From Chitinophagaceae bacterium (GTDB taxonomy: Bacteria > Bacteroidota > Bacteroidia > Chitinophagales > Chitinophagaceae), in assembly GCA_019752045.1 (NCBI GenBank), contig JAIEMP010000003.1:62001-126000 (forward strand): a DNA stretch of 64,000 nucleotides, in the 5' to 3' direction. Below, piece by piece: positions 25,847-34,047 of this stretch (within the stretch, counting starts at the first letter, position 1; the number at the start of each line of letters is the position of its first letter). Below the pieces are notes generated by a model that was given only the letters and a program-made list of their open reading frames with translations, had not been told where the DNA came from and did no database searches. A program made the translations under genes and the position numbers.

Positions 25847-26536
25847 TCAATTATTTGGTGCACCTGCATCAATCCATTTTCTGATTTGTGTTATTTTACA
25901 ATCGGGCAGTTTGTTGCCCCCTTTTGGCATTTGTGCAAAACCTGGTGCATGTGAAATAACTCCCAATAACTGACCGCTTAGTGCTACAGTACGGATATTG
26001 GCATAGGTACTGAGATCTACATTGCCTGAGGGAGGCGATCCGCTGTGGCAGCCAATACAACTCGATTGGAGCGTTGGTAAAACAGCACCTGAATAGGTAA
26101 ACAAAGTTGTGTCGCAATTATTACTGCAATTGTTTGTATTCAATGCTCCCTGTACAATCCATTTATAAATGGAATCTTTTTGTGCTTTGCTCAATGGCAG
26201 AGCTGGTGGCGGAGGCATGCGTTTATCATCTCTTGGATCCATGATCAGTTTCCATGCATCACTGTTGGCCGGATCATTTGGGCGAATGGTTGCCATAATT
26301 TCTCCGTAGGAATCATATCTTAATCCTTTTGCTCTGGTAACAGCGTCATGACAGCCGCTTTTTGCACAGTTGCTTACAAAAACAGGGAGTACATTTGTTT
26401 CAAAACAAATAATTCCTGCACCAACTGCAGGTGGAGTAATGCCGGGAGGTGGTGTGCCTCCGGGAATTAATGAATTGTGTTTACATGCATACAGGTAAAC
26501 AACCAATAACAAACTGATGAATACAAGCCGCCTCAT
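25847..26536 (-). CDS. Two-site c-type cytochrome lipoprotein
   Basis: A 229-residue lipoprotein (lipobox in LLVVYLYAC). The first haem-like motif is the extended CAKSGCHD (C-x4-C-H), common in planctomycete-type cytochrome domains; the second is the standard CIGCHSG. PFYKWIV-like segments (SIYKWIVQGALN, IRKWIDAGAPNN) end each domain. Conserved MPPPPALPLSK and MPKGGNKLPDC supply likely distal Met ligands. It should carry electrons in the periplasm as part of the adjacent YceI/DUF5777 cluster. Confidence 0.85.
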   Translation of the reverse strand: MRRLVFISLLLVVYLYACKHNSLIPGGTPPPGITPPAVGAGIICFETNVLPVFVSNCAKSGCHDAVTRAKGLRYDSYGEIMATIRPNDPANSDAWKLIMDPRDDKRMPPPPALPLSKAQKDSIYKWIVQGALNTNNCSNNCDTTLFTYSGAVLPTLQSSCIGCHSGSPPSGNVDLSTYANIRTVALSGQLLGVISHAPGFAQMPKGGNKLPDCKITQIRKWIDAGAPNN

Positions 26537-26537
26537 G

Positions 26538-26945
26538 TTACTTTATTTTATAGCACCTGATGAGTACCACATCGGTTAAATATCCTGTGCAGATTCCTTT
26601 CAGTGTGAGCAGGTCGCCTTCCTTTGTTTCAATCTCTTCTTCCATTGTACAATTTACGCCAAACATCGGGTCATCGGTTTTCAACATCAGTACTGTTTTC
26701 CCTTCATTGTTTTTTGAGACCGATGCAACATTACCGGTTACTTCAACTATTTTATCAATGTACATGGCGTTGGCGGCCTGTTCATTTGTACTGTACGCTT
26801 GAAAGAGCGCAGCTGCCTCTACTTTTAAGGCTTCAGCATTTTTTATGTTTTGGCGGGGTTTGTTCCAGATAAAAAACCATACATAACAACTGCCCAGAAG
26901 AAGTACTAATGCAAGGAGCAGTAAAAGTCGTTTTCCCATTTTCAT
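26538..26945 (-). CDS. OB-fold (tRNA_anti-like) membrane-anchored protein
   Basis: A 135-residue protein has an N-terminal hydrophobic segment (LLLLLALVLLLGSCYVWFFIW, with a possible lipobox G-S-C). A small OB-fold follows: MYIDKIVEVTGNVASVSKNNEGKTVLMLKTDD and TMEEEIETKEGDLLTLKGICTGYL. The tRNA_anti-like family is annotated by fold only; RNA binding is unlikely outside the cytoplasm. It is the first gene of the redox cluster, 1 bp before the cytochrome gene. Confidence 0.75.
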   Translation of the reverse strand: MKMGKRLLLLLALVLLLGSCYVWFFIWNKPRQNIKNAEALKVEAAALFQAYSTNEQAANAMYIDKIVEVTGNVASVSKNNEGKTVLMLKTDDPMFGVNCTMEEEIETKEGDLLTLKGICTGYLTDVVLIRCYKIK

Positions 26946-27093
26946 GCTACTATATATTAACTACAAATTAGCTTTGAAATTGCGAGCTCATACAGAATAA
27001 GCAACCGAGCAGGGAAAAAGCATGTTTGAAACGGAATTTTCTCCCGCTGAAAATTGTAGAACTGATTTTTTATTGACGGAAGAAGCGCCGTCT

Positions 27094-27714
27094 TTATTTC
27101 ACTGATACATAACTGGCAACCGGCTGCCGGTTCTGCAGACTTTTTGCAAGTGTTAATTCATCAGCATATTCCAATTCACCTCCAAAGGCAATACCCCTTG
27201 CAATGGTGGTAATTTTTACAGGCAGGTCTTTTATTTTTTTACTGATGTAAAACAAAGTGGTATCGCCCTGAATGTTTGGGCTTAAAGCAAAGATGAGTTC
27301 GTCTACTTCATCTGTACGCAGGCGTTGCAGCAGGGGTTCAATGGTAAGTTGATCGGGCCCAACACCATCCAATGGAGAAATAACGCCGCCAAGCACATGA
27401 TATAAACCGTTAAACTGCTGTGTACTTTCAATAGCAATCACATCACGGATATTTTCCACCACGCAAATAATCTGTTTCTTTCGGGAGCTGTTGCTGCAGA
27501 TATTGCACAAGGCCGTATCGGATACATTACAACACTTGCTGCAAAATTGAATATCCCTGCGCATGCCCGCAATGCTTTCTGCAAACAACTTTGCATCGTC
27601 TGCCGGTTGCTTAATAAGATGCAATGCCAAACGGAGCGCTGTTTTTTTTCCAATGCCCGGAAGTTTTGCAAATTCATTCACCGCCTGTTCAAGTAAAGTT
27701 GATGAAAAAGACAT
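27094..27714 (-). CDS. recR: Recombination mediator RecR
   Basis: This 206-residue protein has the RecR helix-hairpin-helix region (FAKLPGIGKKTALRLALHL, residues 15-33), a four-Cys zinc finger (CSKCCNVSDTALCNIC, about 57-72) and a Toprim domain from ICVVENIRDVIAIE to TTIARGIAFGGELEYAD. With RecO and RecF it loads RecA onto SSB-coated DNA. Full length. It lies 70 bp upstream, in reading direction, of nothing on its strand, so it is probably a single unit. Confidence 0.95.
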   Translation of the reverse strand: MSFSSTLLEQAVNEFAKLPGIGKKTALRLALHLIKQPADDAKLFAESIAGMRRDIQFCSKCCNVSDTALCNICSNSSRKKQIICVVENIRDVIAIESTQQFNGLYHVLGGVISPLDGVGPDQLTIEPLLQRLRTDEVDELIFALSPNIQGDTTLFYISKKIKDLPVKITTIARGIAFGGELEYADELTLAKSLQNRQPVASYVSVK

Positions 27715-27784
27715 AAGCGAAAGTACGAAGTAAGATGAATTTTATATGACTGATTAAGAAAGTGATTAGCTGAAAGAGATCAAA

Positions 27785-29188
27785 TTATTGCTTCATTTCA
27801 ATCTCTAATTCATTATCCCAGTTATCTTTTACCAGCAAAGTTTTGTTGAGTTGTAAAACAATTTCCGGTTGCCGTTTCTTTTTGGCAAAGTATTCACCTG
27901 CATCCCAAATGCCGTTTTGATTTGTGTCGTACAGAATACCCAGCTGATAGTTTCCGGGTTTGTATAATTTCCTGTACCACTCTTTGCCGGAAAGGGGATA
28001 GCTGCCCGTTAACTGTTCATTGCGGTACAGTAATAAAACAGGATGCCGGGATGTATCAAGATTTTTAAACCGAATTCTTACCGATCCGTATTCCTTTTCC
28101 GTTTTAACACGAAATGCAATGGTATCGTTTCTTGTTGCTGCCAGTCCGGTTGTATCGGCTGCATAATCTTTGTTTAAGAACAGCTTATAGCTTGCACCCT
28201 GTTTCCAGGTTGTATACAGAATGAGTTTTTTATTGACCGTATCATTTTTAATAAGCAGATCGGTTACCCGTTTTGCAGAATCAATAAACAGAAGAATTTT
28301 ACCGGTATCGAAACGTTTCAATGGTTTCTGATAGCTGAGTTTAAAACTGTCCATAAAATCCTGTGCACCTGCATCCAGATTGTTGGTGCTCATTAATGAG
28401 CGGATTTCACCTTTTGCAGGTGCTACACGTGGCGGTTCTTTTGGTTTTTCTTTTTCTGCTGCAAAGGCATATAAGGTAACAGGTTTTGTATTTCCTTTTA
28501 CAGTAATGGCTGAATCAAGAAACGCAAACTGTTCAATGGGTTGATTGTATTTTTTATTCCCATCAGCATCAAGCAATGCGTACACATAAAAAGTTCCCGA
28601 TGGCAAATTGGTAAACTGAAAATTTCCCTGTGCATCAACTTTTGCCACATAGCGTGGTGTTTCTTTTGCTACAGTAGAATCTTCCTGTTTACTGTATAAC
28701 AATGCATACATGGTGCTGTCTGTTTTTCCTGTTTCTGCAAGCACAACTTTACCGCTCAGTTCATTACTGTCTATCTGAGATCCGGTTGAAAAAATGTAAC
28801 GGAATTTTTTAAGCACATTCCCTTCGTTTAAATCTGTAATGGAATTGCCAAAGCTGATGCTGTATGTGGTATTAGGTTTTAATGAATCTTTTAATCGAAT
28901 CGTTACTGTTTTCAATTTCGATTCAATGAGCGGCTGTTTGGCAGGGTAGGGTGAAATGAGTACTTCTTCCGAACTGTTTTTTAATTCAATAAACTCATTA
29001 AACGTCAGTACCAGTTTTTGATCTTTTACCTGTAAAGAAGAATCTTTTGGTGAAGCACTTACCAGCACAGGCGGAATACTGTCTCTTGGCCCGCCCAGCG
29101 GAGGAACAATATTGGCACAACCCGTAGAATGTACCATGTAAAAAAGTATACAAAATAGAGCTATAGCTAATGAGAAAAATCGTTTCAT
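27785..29188 (-). CDS. Ig-like (Big_5) domain lipoprotein
   Basis: A 467-residue lipoprotein: MKRFFSLAIALFCILFYMVHSTGC gives a Cys after S-T-G. The N-terminal Big_5-like domain (about 40-135) contains DSIPPVLVSASPKDSSLQVKDQKLVLTFNEFIELKN and YSISFGNSITDLNEGN. Then come a prealbumin-like segment (VDAQGNFQFTNLPSGTFYVYALLDADGNKKY) and a similar C-terminal repeat (YQLGILYDTNQNGIWDAGEYF). This architecture is common in Bacteroidota and conserved, but its role is unknown; a surface structural role is plausible. Confidence 0.85.
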   Translation of the reverse strand: MKRFFSLAIALFCILFYMVHSTGCANIVPPLGGPRDSIPPVLVSASPKDSSLQVKDQKLVLTFNEFIELKNSSEEVLISPYPAKQPLIESKLKTVTIRLKDSLKPNTTYSISFGNSITDLNEGNVLKKFRYIFSTGSQIDSNELSGKVVLAETGKTDSTMYALLYSKQEDSTVAKETPRYVAKVDAQGNFQFTNLPSGTFYVYALLDADGNKKYNQPIEQFAFLDSAITVKGNTKPVTLYAFAAEKEKPKEPPRVAPAKGEIRSLMSTNNLDAGAQDFMDSFKLSYQKPLKRFDTGKILLFIDSAKRVTDLLIKNDTVNKKLILYTTWKQGASYKLFLNKDYAADTTGLAATRNDTIAFRVKTEKEYGSVRIRFKNLDTSRHPVLLLYRNEQLTGSYPLSGKEWYRKLYKPGNYQLGILYDTNQNGIWDAGEYFAKKKRQPEIVLQLNKTLLVKDNWDNELEIEMKQ

Positions 29189-29281
29189 GTGTTTCAGCCG
29201 GGTTCAATTACAAAGTGCAAACATACCGTCTTTCACAGGAATTCATTTCCTCCAAATCCTAATAATCCTATAAATCAAGGT

Positions 29282-32200
29282 TCAGATATTTTCCTCCTCC
29301 TCATTCAAATCATGCAAAGCAACTGTCAATTCGTTGCTTTTTACAAAATTGCACCAATGACAGTCTTCTTTGCCGCAGCCGATGTAAAATTCTTTGTTCT
29401 GTATTTTTTGCCAAACAGAACTGATTTGCTGGCTAACGGTTTCAATATCTGCGGGAGTAATTATAATCTTTTCTTTGTGATAAATTTTCTTTTTATCGGG
29501 TTCAATAAAATCGAATTCGGTGCTGATTACTTTCCAGTCTTTCTGTTCATAATTATCTACAAGCATTTTATAAAATACCGCCTGCCGCCAGTAATCGCCA
29601 CCGTTGGGTTCTTTCTCATTGGGACCTTTCATTTTTGACAGTGCCTTTTCATAGTCGCCTGTTTTATAATCCACCACATTCACCTGCTTGCCATCAAACT
29701 CCAGCTTATCCAGCTTTCCCTTAATAGGCACACCTTTGATCATTACATTACGTATGTTGCGTTCAATAGCAACGATCTTATTAAAACTGTGAATGTATTT
29801 ATCGTAATAATTGCTCAACACTTCCACTCCGTATTCAAGCCTGCGTTCAAACTGCTCTTTGGTAAAACTTTCACGGTGGCGGTGCATGTACCATTCAAAG
29901 TCGGCAATGAATTGGTCTTTGGTATGAAATGCATCTATGTTGCTTTCTTTCAATTTAAGAAACAACTGTTCCAACGCATAATGAACAGATGAGCCAAACT
30001 CTGTTGCTTCGTTTTTGGGCGATGGTATGCGGATAAGATTTTTAAAATAAAATTCCAGTGGGCACTTCAGATAATTATTGAGTGCCGTAACATTCATCAC
30101 AAACTTTTCAAGAATGGGTTCAATAAAGGCTTCTTCTGTTTTTTCAATTTCAGGTGCCTGTGCTTCACCAAATAATAAAGCAGTAAACGCACTTAATGCT
30201 TCCTGTGTAAGAATAACAGGTGTTGTTTTTATATCCTGTTCATCCTGTATTTCTGCTACAAACATGGATGGTTCCATTTCTTTACCATCATTTTTAAATC
30301 TGCTGTAAGAAACACTGAGATGTGTTTCGGCTCTTGTTAATGCTACATAAAACAATCTTCTCAGTTCTTCTTCATTATTATCTGTTGAATCGGTTGATGT
30401 GGTAAAAATAGTATCAGGTAATTTATAACCACCTGCCGGTTTGCGTTTCTTTTCCCAGAAACCGGCATTACAGCCGGCAAAGAATACATGTGCAAACTCG
30501 AGGCCTTTGGAACCATGCACTGTTAACAGATTCACTGCTTTCTCACTGCCGCTCACCTGTACAAGTGGTAAAGGAATGTTTTCTTTCTCCATCAACTCAA
30601 TAACACTTACCAGTTCTTTTAAACTCAAAAACGGGTTGCGTCTGGTTTCTTCTTTTACAAAATCAAACAACCCGGTTAATACTTTTAACAGCCAGTGTTT
30701 ATCCGGGCTTTGCATAATGTGTTTTAGTATGCCTGCTTCACGGATAATATTTTCAAACAAATGCTGCAGGGTTATATTGGGTACATCAGCAATCAGTTTT
30801 TCAAAAAGAACCGATGCTGTCTTCATTCCATGATGAATACTTTGTGAAAACAGATCTTTTGCAGGTGCATGTGCTTTCTCATGCAGGAGCCTGCGCATAG
30901 ATGTTTTGTTTTGACTGAACATGGTGGAAGCTACTTCAACACTCAGTTTGGCAATTTCAACAGGAGGAATGTGAAACCAGTTGAAGTGCAGAATTTCAAA
31001 CAGCATTTCATCGCCGCCATAGGGTACATCATGCTCGGCTGCAAGATATTTGAGGATTAAAATAATTTTTTGCGCCAGTGGTATTTCAAATGTGTTGAGG
31101 TTGCGTTTGCTGTAAAACGGAATACCCAGGTGGTTGAAATAATGCGTTAACTCATCACCATACTTATTCTCTTTATAAATGATGGCAATTTTGCCCGGTG
31201 GAATTCCTTCGCTGATGAGTTGTTGTACCTGCAGAGTGATATCAATCATTTCCTGCCGTTGTGTTTCATATGCTTTAATGGAAGGCAGATGTACTTGCTG
31301 CTGCAGTTTTTGATTGGATGAAACCAGATCTTTTGTTAAGCCTTTAATTTTTTTAATCAACCGTTCTTCATTCCGGTTAATAACGGATTTAGATACATCC
31401 AGAATGGGTTGGGTGGAGCGGTAGTTGTTGGTAAGTACAACTGTAAATAAATCTGCTGCATAACTGTTTCTGAATTTTTCCATGTTCTCAACGTTTGCAC
31501 CTTGAAAACGGAAAATACTCTGATCATCATCGCCCACAACAAATACATTCGGATTTTCCCAATAGCTGATCAGCAGTTCAACAATTCTGTTTTGTGTACC
31601 GCTTGAATCCTGAAACTCATCTACCAGCACATATTGATATTGCTCCTGGTAATTAGCCAGCAGGTTTTTGTTTTCTTCAAATGCTTTGATCACCCATGTA
31701 ATCATATCATCAAAATCGTAACGGTTCCGTTTGCGCATGATGGTTTGAAAACGGTCGAACTCATTTACAGCAGCACGGAGTTTATCCATCTTTTCTGTTT
31801 CCGCATCCAGTAGATTTTGTTTCACATCACCGGCATTGAACTGTTTGTATTTCTTTTTATAAATGAATTCATCTCTTGTTGGCAGATCGTTAAGATAAGC
31901 TTCAATTTTCTCCAGAATAAAAGCCGGCGTCCAGCCTTCTTTTTTCATTGTGCTGAACAGGCGGTCAAGATTGTTGATTTCAAAATACACATCACCACGG
32001 TAACGTTTCAACGGATGATTTTTGGGAAACGAATCAATCAACTCTTTGAACAATTCTGTTTTCTCCAGTTCAGAAACGGGATCCAGTGCGGTTTTTTCAA
32101 ACTGAGAAAGATTTTCCTGAATTACATCATTACAAAATGCATGATAGGTATAGATGTTTACTTTGTATGCATCAGGCCCAATAAAACCCAACAGTCTTTT

Positions 32201-32440
32201 TCGCATGGCTACCACACCGGCATCGGTGTAGGTAAGACATAAAATGTTTTGTGGCAGTGCATCTGTTTCCAGTAATATTTTTCCAATGCGGCTGGCAAGA
32301 ATCTGTGTTTTACCGGTACCGGGCCCGGCAATGACCATCACCGGACCTTCAATAGTATCAACCGCCAGTTTCTGTTGTTCATTGAGGCGGTTATATTCTT
32401 CTGTAAACTTTTGTTCCAGTTTTTGTTTGTTCAGCGACAT
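29282..32440 (-). CDS. UvrD/PcrA-like helicase with C-terminal Fe-S PD-(D/E)XK nuclease
   Basis: A 1052-residue superfamily 1 helicase. Walker A GPGTGKTQ (about 38-45), Walker B DEFQDSSG (about 275), GDDDQSIFRFQGAN, NNYRSTQPIL, TVHGSKGLEFAHVF and YVALTRAETHLSVSYSR are all present. The C-terminal region carries an AddB-like nuclease: CPLEFYFKN begins it, VVDYKTGDY supplies catalytic Asp and Lys, and CGKEDCHWC completes the four cysteines expected for a 4Fe-4S staple. It is likely a DNA end-processing or repair enzyme, distinct from the two-subunit AddAB. Confidence 0.88.
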   Translation of the reverse strand: MSLNKQKLEQKFTEEYNRLNEQQKLAVDTIEGPVMVIAGPGTGKTQILASRIGKILLETDALPQNILCLTYTDAGVVAMRKRLLGFIGPDAYKVNIYTYHAFCNDVIQENLSQFEKTALDPVSELEKTELFKELIDSFPKNHPLKRYRGDVYFEINNLDRLFSTMKKEGWTPAFILEKIEAYLNDLPTRDEFIYKKKYKQFNAGDVKQNLLDAETEKMDKLRAAVNEFDRFQTIMRKRNRYDFDDMITWVIKAFEENKNLLANYQEQYQYVLVDEFQDSSGTQNRIVELLISYWENPNVFVVGDDDQSIFRFQGANVENMEKFRNSYAADLFTVVLTNNYRSTQPILDVSKSVINRNEERLIKKIKGLTKDLVSSNQKLQQQVHLPSIKAYETQRQEMIDITLQVQQLISEGIPPGKIAIIYKENKYGDELTHYFNHLGIPFYSKRNLNTFEIPLAQKIILILKYLAAEHDVPYGGDEMLFEILHFNWFHIPPVEIAKLSVEVASTMFSQNKTSMRRLLHEKAHAPAKDLFSQSIHHGMKTASVLFEKLIADVPNITLQHLFENIIREAGILKHIMQSPDKHWLLKVLTGLFDFVKEETRRNPFLSLKELVSVIELMEKENIPLPLVQVSGSEKAVNLLTVHGSKGLEFAHVFFAGCNAGFWEKKRKPAGGYKLPDTIFTTSTDSTDNNEEELRRLFYVALTRAETHLSVSYSRFKNDGKEMEPSMFVAEIQDEQDIKTTPVILTQEALSAFTALLFGEAQAPEIEKTEEAFIEPILEKFVMNVTALNNYLKCPLEFYFKNLIRIPSPKNEATEFGSSVHYALEQLFLKLKESNIDAFHTKDQFIADFEWYMHRHRESFTKEQFERRLEYGVEVLSNYYDKYIHSFNKIVAIERNIRNVMIKGVPIKGKLDKLEFDGKQVNVVDYKTGDYEKALSKMKGPNEKEPNGGDYWRQAVFYKMLVDNYEQKDWKVISTEFDFIEPDKKKIYHKEKIIITPADIETVSQQISSVWQKIQNKEFYIGCGKEDCHWCNFVKSNELTVALHDLNEEEENI

Positions 32441-32499
32441 GTTTCAAAGTTAATTCTAACAAAGAAAGATTGTCCTTTAAAAAAAGGGGTCAGCATAAA

Positions 32500-32668
32500 A
32501 GAGAGTTTGTGAAAATTTGTGGAGAAATGTTGAATAAGATGAGGTGCAGAATCAATGCCCCAAAGCAGTTTTCAAGTAATTTTCAGCAGTTCTTATACGA
32601 ACCCGTTTTTAAAATCCAGCATTGACCGTACTGTAATACAGCCGTCTTTTTTAAAGGCGGCTTTTTGT
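32500..32668 (+). ncRNA. Candidate structured small RNA 1
   Basis: Both flanking protein genes are on the minus strand, yet a plus-strand terminator lies at 32640-32668: GCCGTCTTT pairs with AAAGGCGGC and is followed by TTTTTGTTTT. Upstream, TCAATGC (32552-32558) and GCATTGA (32619-32625) can close a large loop. The 5' end is not defined; no matching promoter was found. It could be a 6S-like or novel RNA. Confidence 0.4.
32640..32668 (+). terminator. Plus-strand terminator with no plus-strand gene
   Basis: GCCGTCTTT (32641-32649) and AAAGGCGGC (32653-32661), one G-T pair, are followed by TTTTTGTTTT. It faces the opposite way to the genes around it. Confidence 0.7.
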
Positions 32669-32689
32669 TTTCCCTGATCTATACCCGAT

Positions 32690-32861
32690 AAGTGGTATTT
32701 TTTAGTAGAAGTGTTCCCTCTAATTTTACAGTGTTGAAGGTTTTAGCCGTTGTTTATCCTAACACCCGCTGATTAGTCAGCTTACCTGTTTAAAGATTAC
32801 TACACCGGAGGCAGAAATGAACAGCTACCTATTATTAAATGCCGTTTCTGCCTCTTTTTTT
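32690..32861 (+). ncRNA. Candidate structured small RNA 2
   Basis: The segment ends in a strong plus-strand terminator (32808-32861). Upstream, nested pairs CTAAT/ATTAG enclose GTGTT/AACAC and AGG/CCT between about 32720 and 32777, a bulged hairpin typical of a regulatory RNA. TATTTTTT near 32697 could be a -7 element. No protein is encoded. SRP RNA signature GGAAGCAGC was not found. Confidence 0.4.
32808..32861 (+). terminator. Second plus-strand terminator, abutting a convergent gene
   Basis: GAGGCAGAAA (32808-32817) pairs with TTTCTGCCTC (32845-32854) and runs into TTTTTTT. The T-run overlaps the stop codon (32860-32862) of the minus-strand TPR gene. The minus strand lacks a T-run after the stem, so this serves plus-strand transcription. 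Confidence 0.75.
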
Positions 32862-33519
32862 ATCCCGGTAAACGGGAAATGTATTTCTCCATTTGTTTAA
32901 TCTGGTCAACGATTTGCGACGTAGTAGGTTTTAACGCCTTTGCTTTGCGGAAATAATCTTTCGCAGCTCTGAACTCCCGTTTATTCATCATAATACTGCA
33001 CATCTGTAAGTTGGCAGCGGCCTGGTTTTCTTTATCGGGCAAACCTTTACGTAACGCCTGACGAATATAACTTTCGGCCTGTTTAAAATTATTTTTCTGC
33101 ATGGCCAGCATTCCCATTTGCAGCATACTGGCACCTTCTGCACCCTGCATCAGGGAAGAACCGGAGCCCAGATCAATTCCTTTCTTCATCATTACTTCTG
33201 CGCCATCATAATCCTGTTTCATCATGGCCATATTGCCTTTCAACGTATAATATACTGAGCGGATGGGTTTAAAAAGCAAGCCGGGAAACTTTACTGAATT
33301 GAGAATTTTTTCTGCACCCTCCATATCGCCGGCTTCCATATACTCCTGAATAAGACGAAGTGGTCCGAAAAAAAAATGACCAAACAGACTGATTACAGCA
33401 ATTAGGTACAAAATGAATGATGGCCAGAAACCGGTAAAATAGTGCACCACAATTGCAGCAATCAGGAAAATGACAGCCAGCGGAAGTCTGTAGCGGATAT
33501 ATACGTTTAAAAATTTCAT
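32860..33519 (-). CDS. Membrane protein with TPR repeats
   Basis: About 219 residues from the ATG at 33519 (MKFLNVYIRYRLPLAV). Two closely spaced membrane helices cover about 11-50 (LAVIFLIAAIVVHYF, SFILYLIAVISLFGHFFFG). TPR-like helical pairs follow: YMEAGDMEGAEKILNSVK, MAMMKQDYDGAEVMMKKGI, MLAMQKNNFKQAESYIRQAL and MMNKREFRAAKDYFRKAKALKP. An upstream frame to 33615 has no support and enters the tRNA-fragment region. It is a Bacteroidota-type conserved protein of unknown role. Confidence 0.75.
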   Translation of the reverse strand: MKFLNVYIRYRLPLAVIFLIAAIVVHYFTGFWPSFILYLIAVISLFGHFFFGPLRLIQEYMEAGDMEGAEKILNSVKFPGLLFKPIRSVYYTLKGNMAMMKQDYDGAEVMMKKGIDLGSGSSLMQGAEGASMLQMGMLAMQKNNFKQAESYIRQALRKGLPDKENQAAANLQMCSIMMNKREFRAAKDYFRKAKALKPTTSQIVDQIKQMEKYISRLPG

Positions 33520-33615
33520 CTGTTTATTTATTGGGGAGCAAAGGTAGGGAACCGTACTTTCAAATTTGAAGATTTGGCCTTTGAAACAAGCGAAACAACT
33601 ATTTTTGCCGCCCAA

Positions 33616-33683
33616 TGGCCCCGTAGTTCAATGCCCGCCCGGATGAATTCCGTTCGGACGGAGATAGATACCCGCAGGCAAAG
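33616..33683. repeat. Truncated tRNA 5' copy plus inserted GC-rich palindrome
   Basis: TGGCCCCGTAGTTCAATG at 33616-33633 is an exact 18-bp copy of the 5' end of the tRNA gene (33684-33701). Between the copies lies a 50-bp segment starting CCCGCCCGGATGAATTCC and continuing GTTCGGACGGA. Nearly the same sequence occurs inside the acs insert at 59948-59974. This looks like insertion of a palindromic element in the tRNA with duplication of the target. Confidence 0.7.
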
Positions 33684-33684
33684 T

Positions 33685-33756
33685 GGCCCCGTAGTTCAAT
33701 GGATAGAATAGAAGTTTCCTAAACTTTAGATACAGGTTCGATTCCTGTCGGGGCTA
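33685..33756 (+). tRNA. tRNA-Arg (anticodon CCT)
   Basis: A complete cloverleaf: acceptor GGCCCCG pairs with CGGGGCT (33749-33755), discriminator A, D-arm GTTC-AATGGATA-GAAT, anticodon arm GAAGT-TTCCTAA-ACTTT with anticodon CCT (reads AGG), variable loop AGAT, T-arm ACAGG-TTCGATT-CCTGT. CCA is not encoded. GGCAAAG (33677-33683) and CTTTGCC (33757-33763) outside the acceptor stem would extend the helix in the precursor. A T-arm-like fragment ACAGGTTCAATTCCTG follows at 33787-33802. Confidence 0.93.
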
Positions 33757-33786
33757 CTTTGCCGTTTGTGGGTCTAAATAGTAAAT

Positions 33787-33802
33787 ACAGGTTCAATTCC
33801 TG
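33787..33802 (+). pseudogene. tRNA T-arm remnant
   Basis: ACAGGTTCAATTCCTG reproduces the T-arm of the tRNA just upstream (ACAGGTTCGATTCCTG) with one change, but no acceptor strand follows. With the 5' fragment at 33616 it suggests that a second tRNA copy decayed around the intact gene. Confidence 0.4.
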
Positions 33803-33957
33803 AAGATGCTGCAAATTTTTTTGAATCACGGTCAGTAAAAAATCCTACCTTTTTTGTAAGATGAAAGTCATCTGCTTATTTTCTACCTCTTCGCTGTAAA
33901 CTTTCTCAGAACTAAAAAATTAATTTTTAGTCTGCAAAATTTCTAAAGGAAAAATTG

Positions 33958-34013
33958 TCCATCTACTTGCGTTCATCCTCCATTTTCTGTTGTACAAACC
34001 AAGAGCATCTTTG
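33958..34013 (+). promoter_or_regulatory. AraC-type operator and promoter of the AhpD-like/hydrolase genes
   Basis: Two TCCAT half-sites (33958 and 33979) are 21 bp apart, two DNA turns, as AraC activators need. The segment TCCATCTACTTGCG to CCTCCATTTT recurs upstream of the DUF1348 gene. CATCTTTG at 34006-34013, a near -7 element, follows 27 bp after the second half-site. Confidence 0.55.
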
Positions 34014-34047
34014 TAAAGTCAATAAGATAAACTTTAAAAAAATTAAA

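Noticed and set aside
32690-32861. SRP (4.5S-like) RNA
   Set aside because: A GGAGGCAG stretch looked suggestive, but the domain IV signature GGAAGCAGC and its partner loop are missing.
33520-33615. Longer start of the membrane TPR protein
   Set aside because: The added residues run into the tRNA-fragment region and have no membrane or family pattern; MKFLNVY fits.
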